From: Notamacropus eugenii
Taxonomy: Eukaryota > Chordata > Mammalia > Diprotodontia > Macropodidae
Assembly (NCBI RefSeq): GCF_028372415.1
Contig: NC_092876.1
Location: 220,707,528 to 220,771,527 of the forward strand
DNA length: 64,000 bases
Direction: 5' to 3'
The translations under genes and the position numbers were made by a program. Every line of letters starts with the position of its first letter. Position 1 is the first letter of the stretch. Shown one piece after another: positions 46,668-57,789 of the stretch. Under the pieces are notes generated by a model, which was not told the DNA's origin, made no database searches, and saw only the letters and a list, made by a program, of their open reading frames with translations.

Positions 46668-46994
46668 AACTTGACTTTTATCATGGTGATGTCATTTTGG
46701 TCCTCTGAGAACAAAGGACAACAACCAACCAACATACAAAATACGTCGAAATAGTTACATCTTTTAAGCAATCACTTTATTAGGACAGAAAACTTCATTC
46801 TGAAAGTAAAGCAGTAATACTAAATAGTGAATGTTTTATCATCACCACACAGCTGATGGCCTTTATCCAAAATGTTAAAATACTGCAGTAAATAGCATAA
46901 ATATTACTGGTACCTTTGAGAGCAATTAGGAAAGAATAAAAATAACTTCCCTGCATGTTTAAATTATTTTTGCAAAAATCTGGTCTAGCTAGGA

Positions 46995-47252
46995 AAGTAG
47001 GAACATGAGTCAGGGACAGTGAGAAGGCACAGTGGATAGAGCATTGGGCCTGGAATCTACTAGAGTTTGAGTTCAAATCCAGCCTTGGTACTTGTGCAAC
47101 CCTGGGCAAGTCATTTAATCCTGTTTGCCTCAGTTTCTTCATATATAAAATTAGCTGGAGAAGAAAGTGGCAAACCATTCCAGTATCTTTGCCAAGAAAA
47201 TACTGGATGGGATCATAAAGAGTCAGACAGGACTTAAACAACTGAACAACAA
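46995..47252 (+). mobile_element. tRNA-RTE SINE
   Basis: Complete: head 'gaaggcacagtggatagagc', B-box-like 'gagttcaaatccagcc', core 'ctgggcaagtcatttaatcc', body 'gtggcaaaccattccagtat', tail 'agagtcagacaggac' and 'aactgaacaacaac'. Confidence 0.92.
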
Positions 47253-48340
47253 CAAATATAAATCAGTAGTTCCTGACCTTTAAGGCAATATTTATTGACA
47301 TTTTTTTGTGGCTTGGTGGGAATGTGGAATAATAAAAAGCATGAGGTTGTTTTTTGGGGGGTTTTTTGACACCTTTGGTCTCCTCCTGTCTTTGACAGAC
47401 TTTGAGAATTGATCTCTTTAGTGCTGTTTGGCACAGAATGTATTATGCAACTGGCAGAAATACATTTTCAACTATTAAGGTGAACTTTTGATAATGATTT
47501 TTACTGCCAAGCATTTCACAAGTTCCCTGTGCCACACAGTGTTCTTAGGTACCACACTGATATTAATCAAGTGATTATTCTTTAGTTTCAGGGCTCACTG
47601 GGTCATATCCACATTAGGTACGTGGCTGTACTTAAGATTTAATGATGAAGTGATCAATGACAAAAAAAAATCTGGATGTTCTAAGATTTTTATTTAGATT
47701 TATGTTCCTCAGATTATTTTCATTCACATGGATGCAAAGTGCATTGTACAAAAATATGCAGAACCACATCTATGAAGATCTATGCACCCAAATTCTGCCA
47801 AAAACAAATCCTTAAAAATAAATGTAGTTATCCCTTCCGTACAGATTCAAATCACCCTTAAAAAAAATACATTGTCCTAGTGATACATCATTAGCTTAGC
47901 TGTGAATTGGTACAATCATTCTGAAAAGCAATTTCAAAGTACACAAATAAAGTGAAATGTCTGTAACCTTTTGATCCAAAGATTCATTCCACTGCTAAAT
48001 ATCTGCCCATGGAAGTCATTAACAAAAAGAGATCCACACACACCCAAATAACCATGAATGCATTCCATAAATAATGAGAAAGAAGTTATAGAACAGAGAT
48101 TCTTCACCTGCGAATTTTTTTAAAAAATACTTTATAAAATACTTTTGATATTTGTATTTCAATATAATTGATTTCCTTTGTAATCCTACGCATTTTATTT
48201 TATGCAACTAAAACACTTTTCTCAGTGCCCTCTCTACAAAATCATCTCCACTGTTGCCTGTATTTATTCTTTTTGAATGCCATCTCTACATGCATTTGGT
48301 GACTCAGTAGGCAGCAGGCCTGCAGTGAGAAAGAACACGT
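47253..48340. other. Unassigned stretch
   Basis: No gene. Possible old L1 3' text near 47,915-48,015 ('gaattggtacaatcattctg', 'gtaaccttttgatccaaaga') in sense orientation. Otherwise nothing recognised. Confidence 0.4.
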
Positions 48341-48344
48341 TGTT

Positions 48345-48500
48345 CACCGCTGGCTTCAGCAGCTCCTTTAACCTTTGTCTCAGTTTCCTCATCTGTAAAA
48401 TAGGGTATAATAGTACCTATCTCCTAAAACAAGGTATGTGTAAGGAGCTTTGCAAATCTTAAAGTATCATATAACTGCGAGTTACCAATCATCAGCACTG
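48345..48500 (+). mobile_element. MIR SINE
   Basis: Sense MIR core: 'gtctcagtttcctcatctgt', 'aaaatagggtataatagtac', 'aaggagctttgcaaatctta'. Confidence 0.85.
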
Positions 48501-48699
48501 TTATCATTCGTCTCCCCATTAGAATGTTAACTGTGTCTTTGCTTTTCTTTGAGTCTCTCGTGTTTATTAGCGTCTGGTATGTGCCAGGCGCTCCTTGACT
48601 TCCAAAGGAGTCCCTGGGAGCCCCTGCTGTGCACCAAGTTGCCTGAATGACTTTTCTAAACCTGTCCGTAGACCCTAAGGCAACATGAAACAAACAAAT

Positions 48700-48850
48700 A
48701 GTGGCTTGAAAAGTGGTTTCGTGAGTCGGAAGGCTAAAGCCCTGGTCACTTACTAGCTTCATGAGGTTGAAGGCCAGTCACTTCTCCTTGGGCCACATCT
48801 ATACGAGGAGGGGTCCTGGACCAGACCATCTCTAAGAATCTAAAAGTCAC
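48700..48850 (+). mobile_element. MIR SINE
   Basis: Sense MIR: 'gtcacttactagcttcatga', 'aggccagtcacttctccttg', 'ggaccagaccatctctaaga'. It lies just upstream of the CpG island. Confidence 0.75.
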
Positions 48851-48984
48851 TGAGCACAAACAAGCTCATTCCTCTGAATAAACTACTGGGAAGGGCTGCA
48901 GAACAGGTGAAGATGCTTCCACTGGAAAAAGGAAGTGGCGATACAGACTTTTCTTGGGCCGTTTTTCTTTCTCTTTCTTAGGAG

Positions 48985-49600
48985 GGATGGGGAAAACGAG
49001 CTCATAACGTTCGGGTCCTAGCCGCCGGAGGTGACTAACCCAAACATGCGGCGCAGGCCGGAGATGGTGTAGAAATCCCGCCACTTTCTCTCTGATAGCT
49101 CACCCTTAGCCTGAGGGGCGCGGCGGGGGGCACCTGCAAGGAGACCCAGAGCGCACAGGGTGGCAGGCGCTAGCGCGGCTTCCGCCCCTCAGAGGAGCAG
49201 GGCAAGTGCGCGTTCTGTTTATTCCGCCCCGAGAGGTGGTAGCCTCGCATCCACGGCCACTTCCTATTGGCTGTTGACGGAACGGAAGCCGAAGAGGATG
49301 AGGGTGAACCCGGAAGTGCTTCGCGGCCAAGGCCTGGGCGACTCTTTTGAATGGAATCGGGCTGATTCATCCTGCTTTCGCCGAGCCGGGGTCGGGGGCT
49401 TGTTGGAGTCATTGTACCTGCTGCCACTATCACCTCAGCAGCCACGCGTGGAAAAGTCTCTTGGCTACCCACCTTCAGGTAAGGACCGTCAGAGGACAAG
49501 GCTCCGTTGGGAGCCGGGCGAGAAATCTACTCGGCTAGGCCTCTTCCAGCCCCGGATTTTCCTTAGTCACGTTGCCGGGTGGGAGCGGTGCAGACTCGGT
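48985..49600. promoter_or_regulatory. CpG island, host-gene promoter
   Basis: The only long GC- and CpG-rich stretch outside HAL1 5' UTRs. It contains a CCAAT box in reverse (CTATTGG, 49,264-49,270) and two ETS-type sites, ACGGAAG (49,282-49,288) and CCGGAAGTG (49,310-49,318), with no TATA box at the usual distance. This pattern is typical of housekeeping promoters regulated by NF-Y and GABP/ETS factors. Strong splice donors lie just downstream on the + strand. Confidence 0.85.
49320..49478 (+). other. Probable untranslated exon 1 of a host gene
   Basis: The end is set by a near-consensus donor CAG|GTAAGG at 49,478/49,479. The start is inferred to be just after the ETS site at 49,310-49,318 and could vary by tens of bases. 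The only ATG noticed, at 49,351, opens a five-codon upstream ORF closed by TGA at 49,363-49,365. An alternative donor, CTCG|GTAAGT, at 49,598/49,599 would give a longer exon. I cannot name the gene, and no coding exon of it lies in the window. Confidence 0.6.
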
Positions 49601-51930
49601 AAGTCGTCCCTGAGAAGGGTCCCTTCTAAGTAGCTCTTAAGACCTTACTCACCCGGGTCACTTCGACGGCTTTTAGTGATGGTTCTAGGTGTCAGGGTTT
49701 TTTTCGCCCTCTCCTTGTGAGTTTTATTTGGTAAGGTTTGCAAAGAAGCCCCAGTTTCTGGTGTCTGCCCTTTAGGGACAAAAGAGGAAAGGCGAAAGGA
49801 ATAAAGTCAATATCTTCACTAAATGTCAATAACTTGTATTGCTAGAAAGTCAGCAGTACCACCAGTTATCTGATTATTTCCAACAATGATCGTCCCCCAG
49901 TTAATTTTTTTTCTTATAACAGAACCTCTAAAACATTGGAATCCACCGGTTTGGAACTTGCAAATATCCTATATAACTCAACAAAATGTAAAGTTAAAGC
50001 ATTATTGCTAGATAATTAAGTAATTGCAAATTGTTTTTCCCCCGCTGCTGGCAGGATGAAATCTGGTGTATTTTACCTTTGAGTCAAACTTCCCCATGAA
50101 GAAATTTTCTAATGTTTCTTTTGAGAGAAGGGGAAAAATGTAATCACTTTGAGAGGACTTCTTTACAAATATAATACATAATGTTGGAGAAGTCTTTAGC
50201 TTCAAGTTATTTTCTCAAGAATGAACAGGAAAATTAAGATTGGGTTTAGCTTGGAATTTGTTTTACAGTTGTCTTTACAGAAAGCTCAGTGATATATTTG
50301 AAATACAGGTAGAAACCACAAAATATGGGAAAAAGTAACATGAAAAGAAAAAAAAAGACAGTGTCTGAGATGGAAAGGCCCTAGAGGTTATCCAGTTCCT
50401 CCTGTATAACATCTGCTAAGAAATTAGATAGCCATCCATGTAAACTTTAAACCCTAATTCAATTCCTGTTTGGACATTTCCAGCTGTTCTTGCTCCTTGG
50501 TGGAACAGACCTACTGGCTTTGAAATAGATGTGTGATTAAGTGAATGGGGAACTTTCAATGAAGTGAAGTTTTGGAAACCATTCTTCAAGATGCTACATC
50601 ATAATATTTATGTAGGTCAGACTGTTGAAGTGACTCACTGACCTTGTCAAGACATATTTTTGAAATCAACCTTTGGGTCTGTTTAGCATTTAAAGGTTTG
50701 AAAATCAACAAATTTAATTTTTATTTTAAAAGTTATTCTTTAAAATTCTTTAATAATGTTCTCCACGTGTTTGATACAACTCAATTTTATTTAAGTATAT
50801 GAGTAACTTTAAAAAGCTATATATAAGTATGATACCATCACTGCAATTTGCACTTTATCTCAGAAAAAAAGAATAACGTGCTCAATACTTCTCTCTTTCT
50901 GCATATACAACTACCTGTCCTCCAAGTCCCAGTCTAATTCCTGCTTTCTTTGAAGCCTGACCTTACCACTATAACCTACAATGATCTTTCCCTGTCATGA
51001 ATTCTGAATTCATGAGAATTCTGAACATTTAATGACTGAAGAGCTCATTTGACATTTAACCAGGCACTATTTTATGTTTAGAGTTTGTATTATTACTTTA
51101 ACTTTGTGGAGCCTTCCTATATAGATTCAATTCAGCAAGCACTTTTCATCTACTATGTCTAAGGTTGATTGTAACTACTCTTTATTTTTTAACGCAGAAT
51201 GCTTTTAATGCCTTCTGTGGCACATAGATATATGATAGTTGTAAAATGAAAACTGCACGTAACTTTGAACAGTTAACCGTAATGACCATCTAGGCTATGC
51301 TTCTCTGAATAAAATTTGATTTTATATTCCTATTGATAGAAATATTTTTAGTAAGTTCTGAGAATCCTATTTATGCTATTAACTTATATTTTCTTTTAAT
51401 TTCCATTTTGGGTTTCCTCCCTAAAGGAAGGCTTTTAAAACAAACAAAAAAATTGTACTACCTGCAAATCAGTAAAACCATAGAAAAAGGAGAATTAGCA
51501 TTTTTAAATATGACTGAAGTTTTCCCAGCATAATGAAGTAAAAAGCAGAAAAAAAGAGGAATATTTTGGAGAAACTGAATAGTTTTTGTTTCTGAGTAAT
51601 GGCTTCAGTTTTGTAAATTTCCTAGAATATCAGCCTCTTCCATATTTAAATGTAAAACAAAATAAAAAGTACATTCCAAAGTCATTCATTTATTTACTCT
51701 TTTTCATTAGTGCCCTGACTTTATTATGATACTGTGAGTAAATATAGCCCAATACTATTAATATCTTAAGAGATGGTGCTTCTAAGCAATTATTAAGTAA
51801 ATGAATAGGGGAAAAAAGAAATGGACAAGTGTTCTGATAAGCACTGATGTGTTCCCATTAGTGAAGGGAGCAGAGTCTTTTTTTTTTTTTTGCCATAGTT
51901 TTTGCTGTAGTTTCCAGTCAAACATTTATT
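49601..51930. other. Intron 1, first part, no repeat assigned
   Basis: AT-rich sequence downstream of the CpG island with no long ORF. A possible CR1/L3-type remnant lies near 50,365-50,530 ('gaaaggccctagaggttatc'). Otherwise nothing recognised. Confidence 0.4.
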
Positions 51931-51944
51931 AAGTGTCTTTTGTT

Positions 51945-52175
51945 GTTGTTCAGTTGATTCTGACTCTTTGTGACCCTGTGGGGTTCATGGGATTTTCTTG
52001 GCAAAGATACTGGAGTAGTTCGCCATTTCTTTCTCCTAGATTAAGGCAAACAGAAGTTAAGGGACTTGCCCAGGGTTACATAGCTAGTGAGTGTCAGAGT
52101 CCAGATTTGAACTCTGATCTTCCTGAGTCCAGGCCCAAAGTCCATCTGCTGAGTCATCTAGCTGCCTCTTGGTGG
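51945..52175 (-). mobile_element. tRNA-RTE SINE (antisense)
   Basis: Antisense full-length copy: 'gttgttcagttgattctgac', 'gggattttcttggcaaagat', 'cagggttacatagctagtga', 'tgctgagtcatctagctgcc'. It appears inserted into an L2 end ('aaacatttattaagtg' just before). Confidence 0.88.
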
Positions 52176-52434
52176 TCTTGCCCACCTCTGGTTAGGCAAA
52201 TGGAACCTACCTAAGCATGAGAGAAATTTGTTTCTTAAAAGCAGCAAAGGTGATTTTCTTAGGGATATTGGAATTAACTTGATAAATGTTATTTAAAAAA
52301 TCCACTCAAAACTATAGAAGGATGCACAAGGATGCACCAGTGAGGTTAATGTGGATTCCTGGGAAAACAGGTGCTTTGAATCCTAAGAATAGGAAAGTAT
52401 CCTAGCTGGAGTATTCTTTAACTTCATAAGCATT

Positions 52435-53430
52435 AATTAAGCGCCCACCAAGCTCTGTGCTAGGAGCTGGGGATGTGAAGATTAAAATACCATAGTCCTT
52501 GTCCATGGTGAGCTTTCATTCTTTTAGAATGGAAAATGGAACAAGAAGGCATTGGCAACTGGGAAGGGATCAGAATAGGTCTAATGTGAGCACTTGAGTA
52601 TTATGTGAAGGGAATCATAAGATTATAGATTTAGAACTAGACAGGACCCTAGAAGCCTCCTAGTTAAGAGTCTCTCACTTTACTGATGAGAAAACCCAGA
52701 CCAGAACCATCCATGACTTTCTCAAAGTCACGGAGACAGTGACAGAAGCAGAATTTGAAATCAGGTCCTCTCACTCCAAGACTCCAAAGCTAGCAGTTTC
52801 TCTACCATGATGAGAATAATACACAGTAAACCTGGAAAAGTTGGTTGGAACCAGATTTCAAAGAACTTTAATTAACAAAAAGAAAAATTTGCATTCATCC
52901 ATATTTACATTAGCCAGTGGAGCATATTGAGTAAGAGAAAGACATGATCACATCTATGGTTTCTTAATATCAGTTTGGCAGATGTGTGGAAGATGGTTTG
53001 GAGAAGGGAGAGACTTGACACAGGAAAGCAGATCTTCCCAAGAAGAGCAGGAAAGTACTGAAATAGACGAAGTGAGAGGTAGCAAAGGCTTTTAGTCATG
53101 GTGATAGTTGTGTAAATGGAGAGGTAATGAATTCATGAAATGTTGTGAAGGAAAAATAAGACTTGGCAAGTGATTGGATATAAGAGATGAGGGAGAATGA
53201 AGAGTTGAGGGACTTCTCAAAGTTTCAAGAGAAGGATGCCCTCAGCACAAATAGGAAAGTTGGGAAGATGAACAGGTTTGGGGAAAGGATGTAGTTTTGT
53301 TTTGATATATTGAGTGTAAGATACATTTGAAACATCTAAATGGAAGTGTCTGCTTGGTAGTTGGTGATCAGGAGCAATACCAGGACTGGATATATAGATC
53401 TCGGAGTCATCTGGATCTCACACATTATCT
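52435..53430 (-). mobile_element. L2 fragment (antisense), with a MIR inside
   Basis: Antisense L2 from the 3' end ('aagcgcccaccaagctctgt' near 52,440) through 'gagagacttgacacaggaaa' and 'atctcggagtcatctggatc' (53,398-53,417), where the minus strand still reads D-D in the RT box. An MIR-type element lies at about 52,620-52,810. Confidence 0.78.
52620..52810 (-). mobile_element. MIR-type SINE (antisense)
   Basis: 'ttactgatgagaaaacccag', 'atgactttctcaaagtcacg', 'tttgaaatcaggtcctctca'. Antisense MIR-family wording inside an antisense L2. Confidence 0.65.
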
Positions 53431-53554
53431 TTGTGTTATTGATGAGGTAAAATGAAGACACTCAAGACAAGTCATTTGCCTAAGGGCACAGAGTAATTTA
53501 GTGACAGAATTGGGAGCAGAACCTATGTTTCTTGATTCCTTGTGGAATCAATAG

Positions 53555-53660
53555 TAAATAAACACTTATTAGGTGTTTATTATGTCAGGTCCACAAATGT
53601 GAATGAGAAAGACAGTCCTTTTCCTCAAGGAGCTTTCTATCACATTGAGGGAGAGAAGAC
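53555..53660 (-). mobile_element. L2 3' end (antisense)
   Basis: 'taaacacttattaggtgttt', 'tcctcaaggagctttctatc', 'cattgagggagagaagac'. Short L2 tail. Confidence 0.7.
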
Positions 53661-53883
53661 TCAAAAGAAAGCTGAAGAGAGGAAAAAGAACCTGACAGGG
53701 GCAGTATTGTAGAGAAGTCAAAAAAGTTCAGAGTGAGTGCAGCCTGGTGAGAGATGAGATGTCTGAGGTGTTACACTCCACCTTGCTCCTTCTCTTAAGA
53801 GGATAATGGCAGTAGCTTATGAGTCTTTGTTGGCTTTTTCTCTGGCTTCTGTTGTGTTCCTCCCAACATGCACTTGTATCTGT

Positions 53884-53946
53884 TATACTGGGTGTCCCAA
53901 AAACTTTGACAGCTTAAAATTGCACTTAGTCTAGGACACCCTGTAT
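53884..53946. mobile_element. Mariner-type MITE, about 60 bp
   Basis: Terminal inverted repeats TACTGGGTGTCC (53,886-53,897) and GGACACCCTGTA (53,934-53,945), with one mismatch, enclose about 36 AT-rich bases. TA dinucleotides flank both ends, as for Tc1/mariner insertion. Non-coding. It depends on a transposase not found here. Confidence 0.8.
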
Positions 53947-54004
53947 GTATCCTTACCAGATTTCATCTTGATATATTTGACTATATTTGACCTACTGCCT
54001 ATCA

Positions 54005-54150
54005 GTGTCATTTTTGAATAAATGAAAAAACATTTACTAAATCGTTACCACAGTGCCACGTGCGGAGTATAGTGAGTCCTTGCTCTCAAGGAACTTACAT
54101 TCTAACAGGGTACATCTAAGGGAATGGTGTCCAGGGAAGGAGATTTTTGT
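54005..54150 (-). mobile_element. L2 3' end (antisense)
   Basis: 'aacatttactaaatcgttac', 'gtccttgctctcaaggaact', 'acattctaacagggtacatc'. An antisense L2 tail inserted next to CR1/L3-type sequence. Confidence 0.7.
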
Positions 54151-54384
54151 TTGGAAAGTTACTAGGATGGTGAGTTAAGCTATTGGGAAGCAGATTGACA
54201 TATTCTTTCCAGGAGCAATAATAACACAATTGATTTAATTATGATTCTAGAACTGGAAAGGGGGGAAGAAAGCTGTGTGGTAGTTGATGAGGGGAATGAA
54301 ACATAGCTGGAGCCAGGTTGGGACAAAGTGAATGACTTGCTCTTCCAGAAAAGATTTATCTGGACATGCTGCTTAAACTTCGGA

Positions 54385-54462
54385 TGTCTCCAGTGACTTA
54401 ACTTTCTTTATTAGCCTTGTGTCATCTGCAGATTTGATAAAAGCCATCTATGTTTTCATACT
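54385..54462. mobile_element. CR1/L3-type LINE remnant
   Basis: 'cttgtgtcatctgcagattt' followed by 'gataaaagccatct' is a phrase of an old CR1/L3-type element. Nearly the same phrase recurs at 56,670-56,700. Confidence 0.55.
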
Positions 54463-54464
54463 TT

Positions 54465-55020
54465 ATTGGCATATATTGGGTATAATAGCTCCTAATAATT
54501 TCTTTAATTTCACCTTTTTGTTTTTGATACTTGTAAGTACCTTTTTTTAAATCAGTGAACAGTTTATTTTATTTTTCCCATAACACTAGCTCATAGTTTT
54601 ATTTATTAGTTCAGTGGTTTTCTTACTTTCAGTTTTATTAATCTCTCCTTTGATTTTTCAGGATTTCAAATTTCATGTTTAATTGGGAGTCTTTAATTGT
54701 TCTTTTACAATTTTTTGGTTTTATTTTGTTTTTGTTATATGCCCAATTCACTGATCTGATCTTTCTCCATTTTATTGATGAAATTGTTTAGGGACATAAA
54801 TTTTCCCCTAAGTATTATTTTGATTTCATTCTACATATTTTGGTATGTGGTCTCATTGTCATTCTCTTTAATGATGTCATTGATTATTTCTATTGTTTGT
54901 TCTTTGACCCACTCATTCTTTAGGATGAGATTATTTAGTTTCAAATGAATTTTTAATCTATGTTTCCACAGCCCTTTGTTAAATATAATTTTTATTGCAT
55001 CAGAAGTAGTCTGAGCCAAG
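54465..55020 (-). mobile_element. L1 ORF2 fragment (antisense)
   Basis: The minus strand encodes the L1 segment between endonuclease and reverse transcriptase. The frame 54,831-55,019 reads K-L-N-N-L-I-L-K-N-E-W-V-K, typical of L1 ORF2. Upstream and downstream parts are broken. Confidence 0.8.
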
Positions 55021-55990
55021 TTTCTCTGTCACCAGAGTTAGTGTTCTTTCTACTTTACCATGGATTAGATGATAATATAATTAGGTGAGTTCTGGAATGG
55101 ACTGAATGACCAGTTTCAGAGTAGTCAGTGATAGTTTAATGAAAACTTGAAAGAAGGTCACCAGATAATTGTTTCCCTCCCTTCAATCCATGATTTCTCG
55201 TTATTCCCATATTATTCAGTATTTTTATCTATTAATAAAAAATTCTTTGCAGACTGAATTAAAAGGATGAATCCTTGCACCATTCTTAACTCTCTCTATC
55301 ACTCTTTATCTCTCAATGTTCATATAAGAATGAGGCACCCAGAGTGGAACACAATACTCCAAATGCAGCCAAACCAAGATACAACATAAGGGGGCGACCT
55401 CTCTCAGTCTGGACATTACCCTTTTCATTATGAAGCCCAAGATTCCAGTATTATTTTTGGTGAACATATCTTAATTTTTACTCATATTGAGTTTGTCATC
55501 CCTTATAACACTCTGGTTTATGTCTAGCCATACCTTCACAAATGTAAAATTGATTTTCAAGCCTTGTACAATATTTTAATTTTACTACTTCTCTGAACTC
55601 TTTCTAACATCTATAATTATTACCTCACAACCTATGAGTAGACTGAGCTGCCTAAATGGGGACCCAACTAGTTGGATCCTTCCATCCCCTTCCCCACTTA
55701 AAACCTCAGACCCCATGCACTCTGAAGCACGTGGATTGAACAAGGAAGGGTCCTTGCCCAACCTCTACTCAGTGGCTGTTTTGGATCCTGCTGGCTTACA
55801 GTGAATGTCAGTAATAACAGTTTTTTTTCAAAACCACAACCCTAAGGCTCCTGCCTTTCCCAGTGTGATTTATCTATTTTTTTTCTTTTCTATGAAAGGG
55901 GCCATCCCCCTAACTACTTTTTAAAGAGACCTGAATGGGCATTGCCTCACTTTAAGTGAGTACCTGAATAGGCCTTGGCCTAAAAGGCCA
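55021..55990. other. Mostly unassigned; CR1/L3-type remnant at 55,325-55,620
   Basis: 'agagtggaacacaatactcc' (55,341) and 'tcatattgagtttgtcatcc' belong to an old CR1/L3-type 3' region. The rest (55,620-55,990) carries no recognisable feature. Confidence 0.5.
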
Positions 55991-55999
55991 AGGTCTCCC

Positions 56000-56195
56000 A
56001 TTGCATCCTGGGCCATCTCCAGTCATCCTGATGACTATCTGGTCACTGGATCCAGATGGCTCAGAAGGAGAAAATAATTCTGGTGACTTTGCATAGCCCT
56101 CCCTCACTCAAATTGAAGTCAAGTGCAAGTCATGTCGTCATTTCTCTGATGTCATGGTCCTCTTTGAAAACAAAAGACAATCACAGCAACAAGTC
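56000..56195 (+). mobile_element. RTE-tailed SINE, 3' part
   Basis: 'ctgggccatctccagtcatc', 'ggtcactggatccagatggc', 'caagtgcaagtcatgtcgtc', 'ctctttgaaaacaaaagac'. The same tail as the complete copy at 58,135-58,440. The tRNA head is missing. Confidence 0.85.
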
Positions 56196-56599
56196 ACTGA
56201 TTAAAAATATGGACAGAACCAGCCAGGGTCCAGAATAAAACCCTGTAGCACATAATCAGACTTCTATCTAGATAGACAAAATCAATGCTTTTGGGCAGTA
56301 GTTGTTTTGTGGTTACCGATCCATTTTATTAGCATCCCGCCTGCTTCATGAATGAAATATGGGACTCTCCAAAGTTCTTCCAACTCTAAAATGTTATTCT
56401 TTATATAGAGGTAGAGCACTTCCATGCTTCTTGGTTCCATTCTTTTCTTGGGGGGACAGAGTATGGGTACATGCAAGTGGTGAAAGGGAAAAGGTTCAAG
56501 TACAAGAACCAGAGGACCTGGGTTCAAATCCTGCCTCTTACATTTAATACTCTGAAGGAGAAATAAATATAGTAGATAATTCACTCTTCCAGATAGATT

Positions 56600-56740
56600 T
56601 ATCTGGTTATACTGCTTAAAATCTAAGTATTTGGTCTTTAGTGTATTAACTATGCCTCTTAACCTAGTGTCATCTATAGATTTGTTACACATGCCATCGA
56701 TGCTCCATCTGTCCAGGAAAGACAACACATGTATTAATAG
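56600..56740. mobile_element. CR1/L3-type LINE remnant
   Basis: 'taacctagtgtcatctatag' followed by 'atttgttacacatgccatcg' is the same element type as 54,385-54,462. Confidence 0.5.
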
Positions 56741-56744
56741 ACAA

Positions 56745-57180
56745 AATGGATAAACAGTCATTTTTATGGAAAGACACCAGAAACTATGAGTAAGGAAAGT
56801 TTTCATATAGAAGTTGTTACTTGAGTGGAGCCTTGAAGGAGGCTAGGAATTCTGTGAGGTAGAGGAAAGGAAGGGAGTACATTCCAAGGACAGAAAAACC
56901 TTTACAAAGTCTGGAAATGGGATAGGAGGCTGTATGTGAGGAGCAGTTTTTGATTGATCTGTATTTTGTAAAAGGAGATTAATATATAATGGGGCCAGGT
57001 TGTTAGACTTTAAATGTCATATAAAAGATTTTATATTTGATATTAGATCAAATAATAAGCATTTAAATAACATAAATTAATAATAGGGAGCCACTAGAGT
57101 TTGTTGAGAAGGGAAGTGTCAGACCTGCACTTTAATGCGGTTTCTTTGATGGATTTTTGGGGGAAGATGTAGGTAGGGGG
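56745..57180 (-). mobile_element. L2 fragment (antisense)
   Basis: 'gagtggagccttgaaggagg', 'gagtacattccaaggacaga', 'tatatttgatattag', 'gggagccactagagtttgtt', 'gtgtcagacctgcacttta'. Antisense L2 ORF2/3' region. Confidence 0.8.
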
Positions 57181-57789
57181 TAGATAGATAGGAGGAATGA
57201 TCTCACTTATTTTGAGTTTCTCCCCGTCTTTTATACTCTTCTGCCTAGAAATAGGTCCGTATCTCCCCCATCCTCAAAAAACCCTCACTTGATAGTTCTG
57301 TCCCTCTTACCATCCAATATTTTTCTGTCCTTTGTGGCTAAACTTGAAAAGGTTAACTGCAATAGTGCCTCCACTTTCTTCTGATTCTCTTCTTAACTTG
57401 ACCTCCTAAAATCCAGCTTCCCACCTTATCATGAATCCCAACATTACCAGTGATCTCTTAATTGCCAAATCTAATGGCCTTCTTAGTCTTCCATCTCTTT
57501 TACCTCTCTTCAGCCTTTGACACCGTTGATCCTTTCTCCCCCTTTCTCTAGGTTCTCATGACACTATTCTCACTTGGTTTTCTTCCTACCTCTGATTACT
57601 CTTTCTCTGTTTTCTTTGCTGATCCTCTTCCAGATCATGCCCTCTTCTAATTGTAGGTGTCCCTGAGTGTCTTGTCCTGTGCCCTCTTCTCTTCTCCCTC
57701 TATATTATTTCACTTGGTGATCTCATCAGCTCCCATGGATTTAATTGCTATCTTTTTGCTAATGATTCTCAAATCTACCTAACATCTCT

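Larger units (their letters stand above)
45517..46733. mobile_element. RTE retrotransposon, 5'-truncated with twin-priming inversion
   Basis: The insertion is flanked by a perfect 9 bp repeat 'atacaaaat' (45,508-45,516 and 46,734-46,742). Its left part (45,517 to about 46,095) is the RTE reverse-transcriptase region in inverted orientation. Its right part (about 46,096-46,733) continues in sense from where the inverted part stops: the inverted part ends in the codons for K-V-C-R-A, and the sense part starts with L-L-Y-A-C-E-T, the next motif in RTE proteins. Only about a dozen bases are lost at the switch. The 3' end has the short repeat tail 'acaaccaaccaac' typical of RTE. Confidence 0.88.

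Noticed and set aside
48866..49084. 72-codon minus-strand frame beside the CpG island as a first coding exon
   Set aside because: Starts at GTG, has no clear donor and no recognised homology. Kept only as a hint of divergent transcription.
49160..49633. 157-codon frame across the CpG island
   Set aside because: GC-rich sequence has few stops. The frame needs a non-ATG start, spans two strong splice donors and resembles no protein I know.
56282..56806. 174-codon minus-strand frame
   Set aside because: Runs across a CR1/L3-type remnant, a SINE-like head and an L2 end. A chance frame with no domain.
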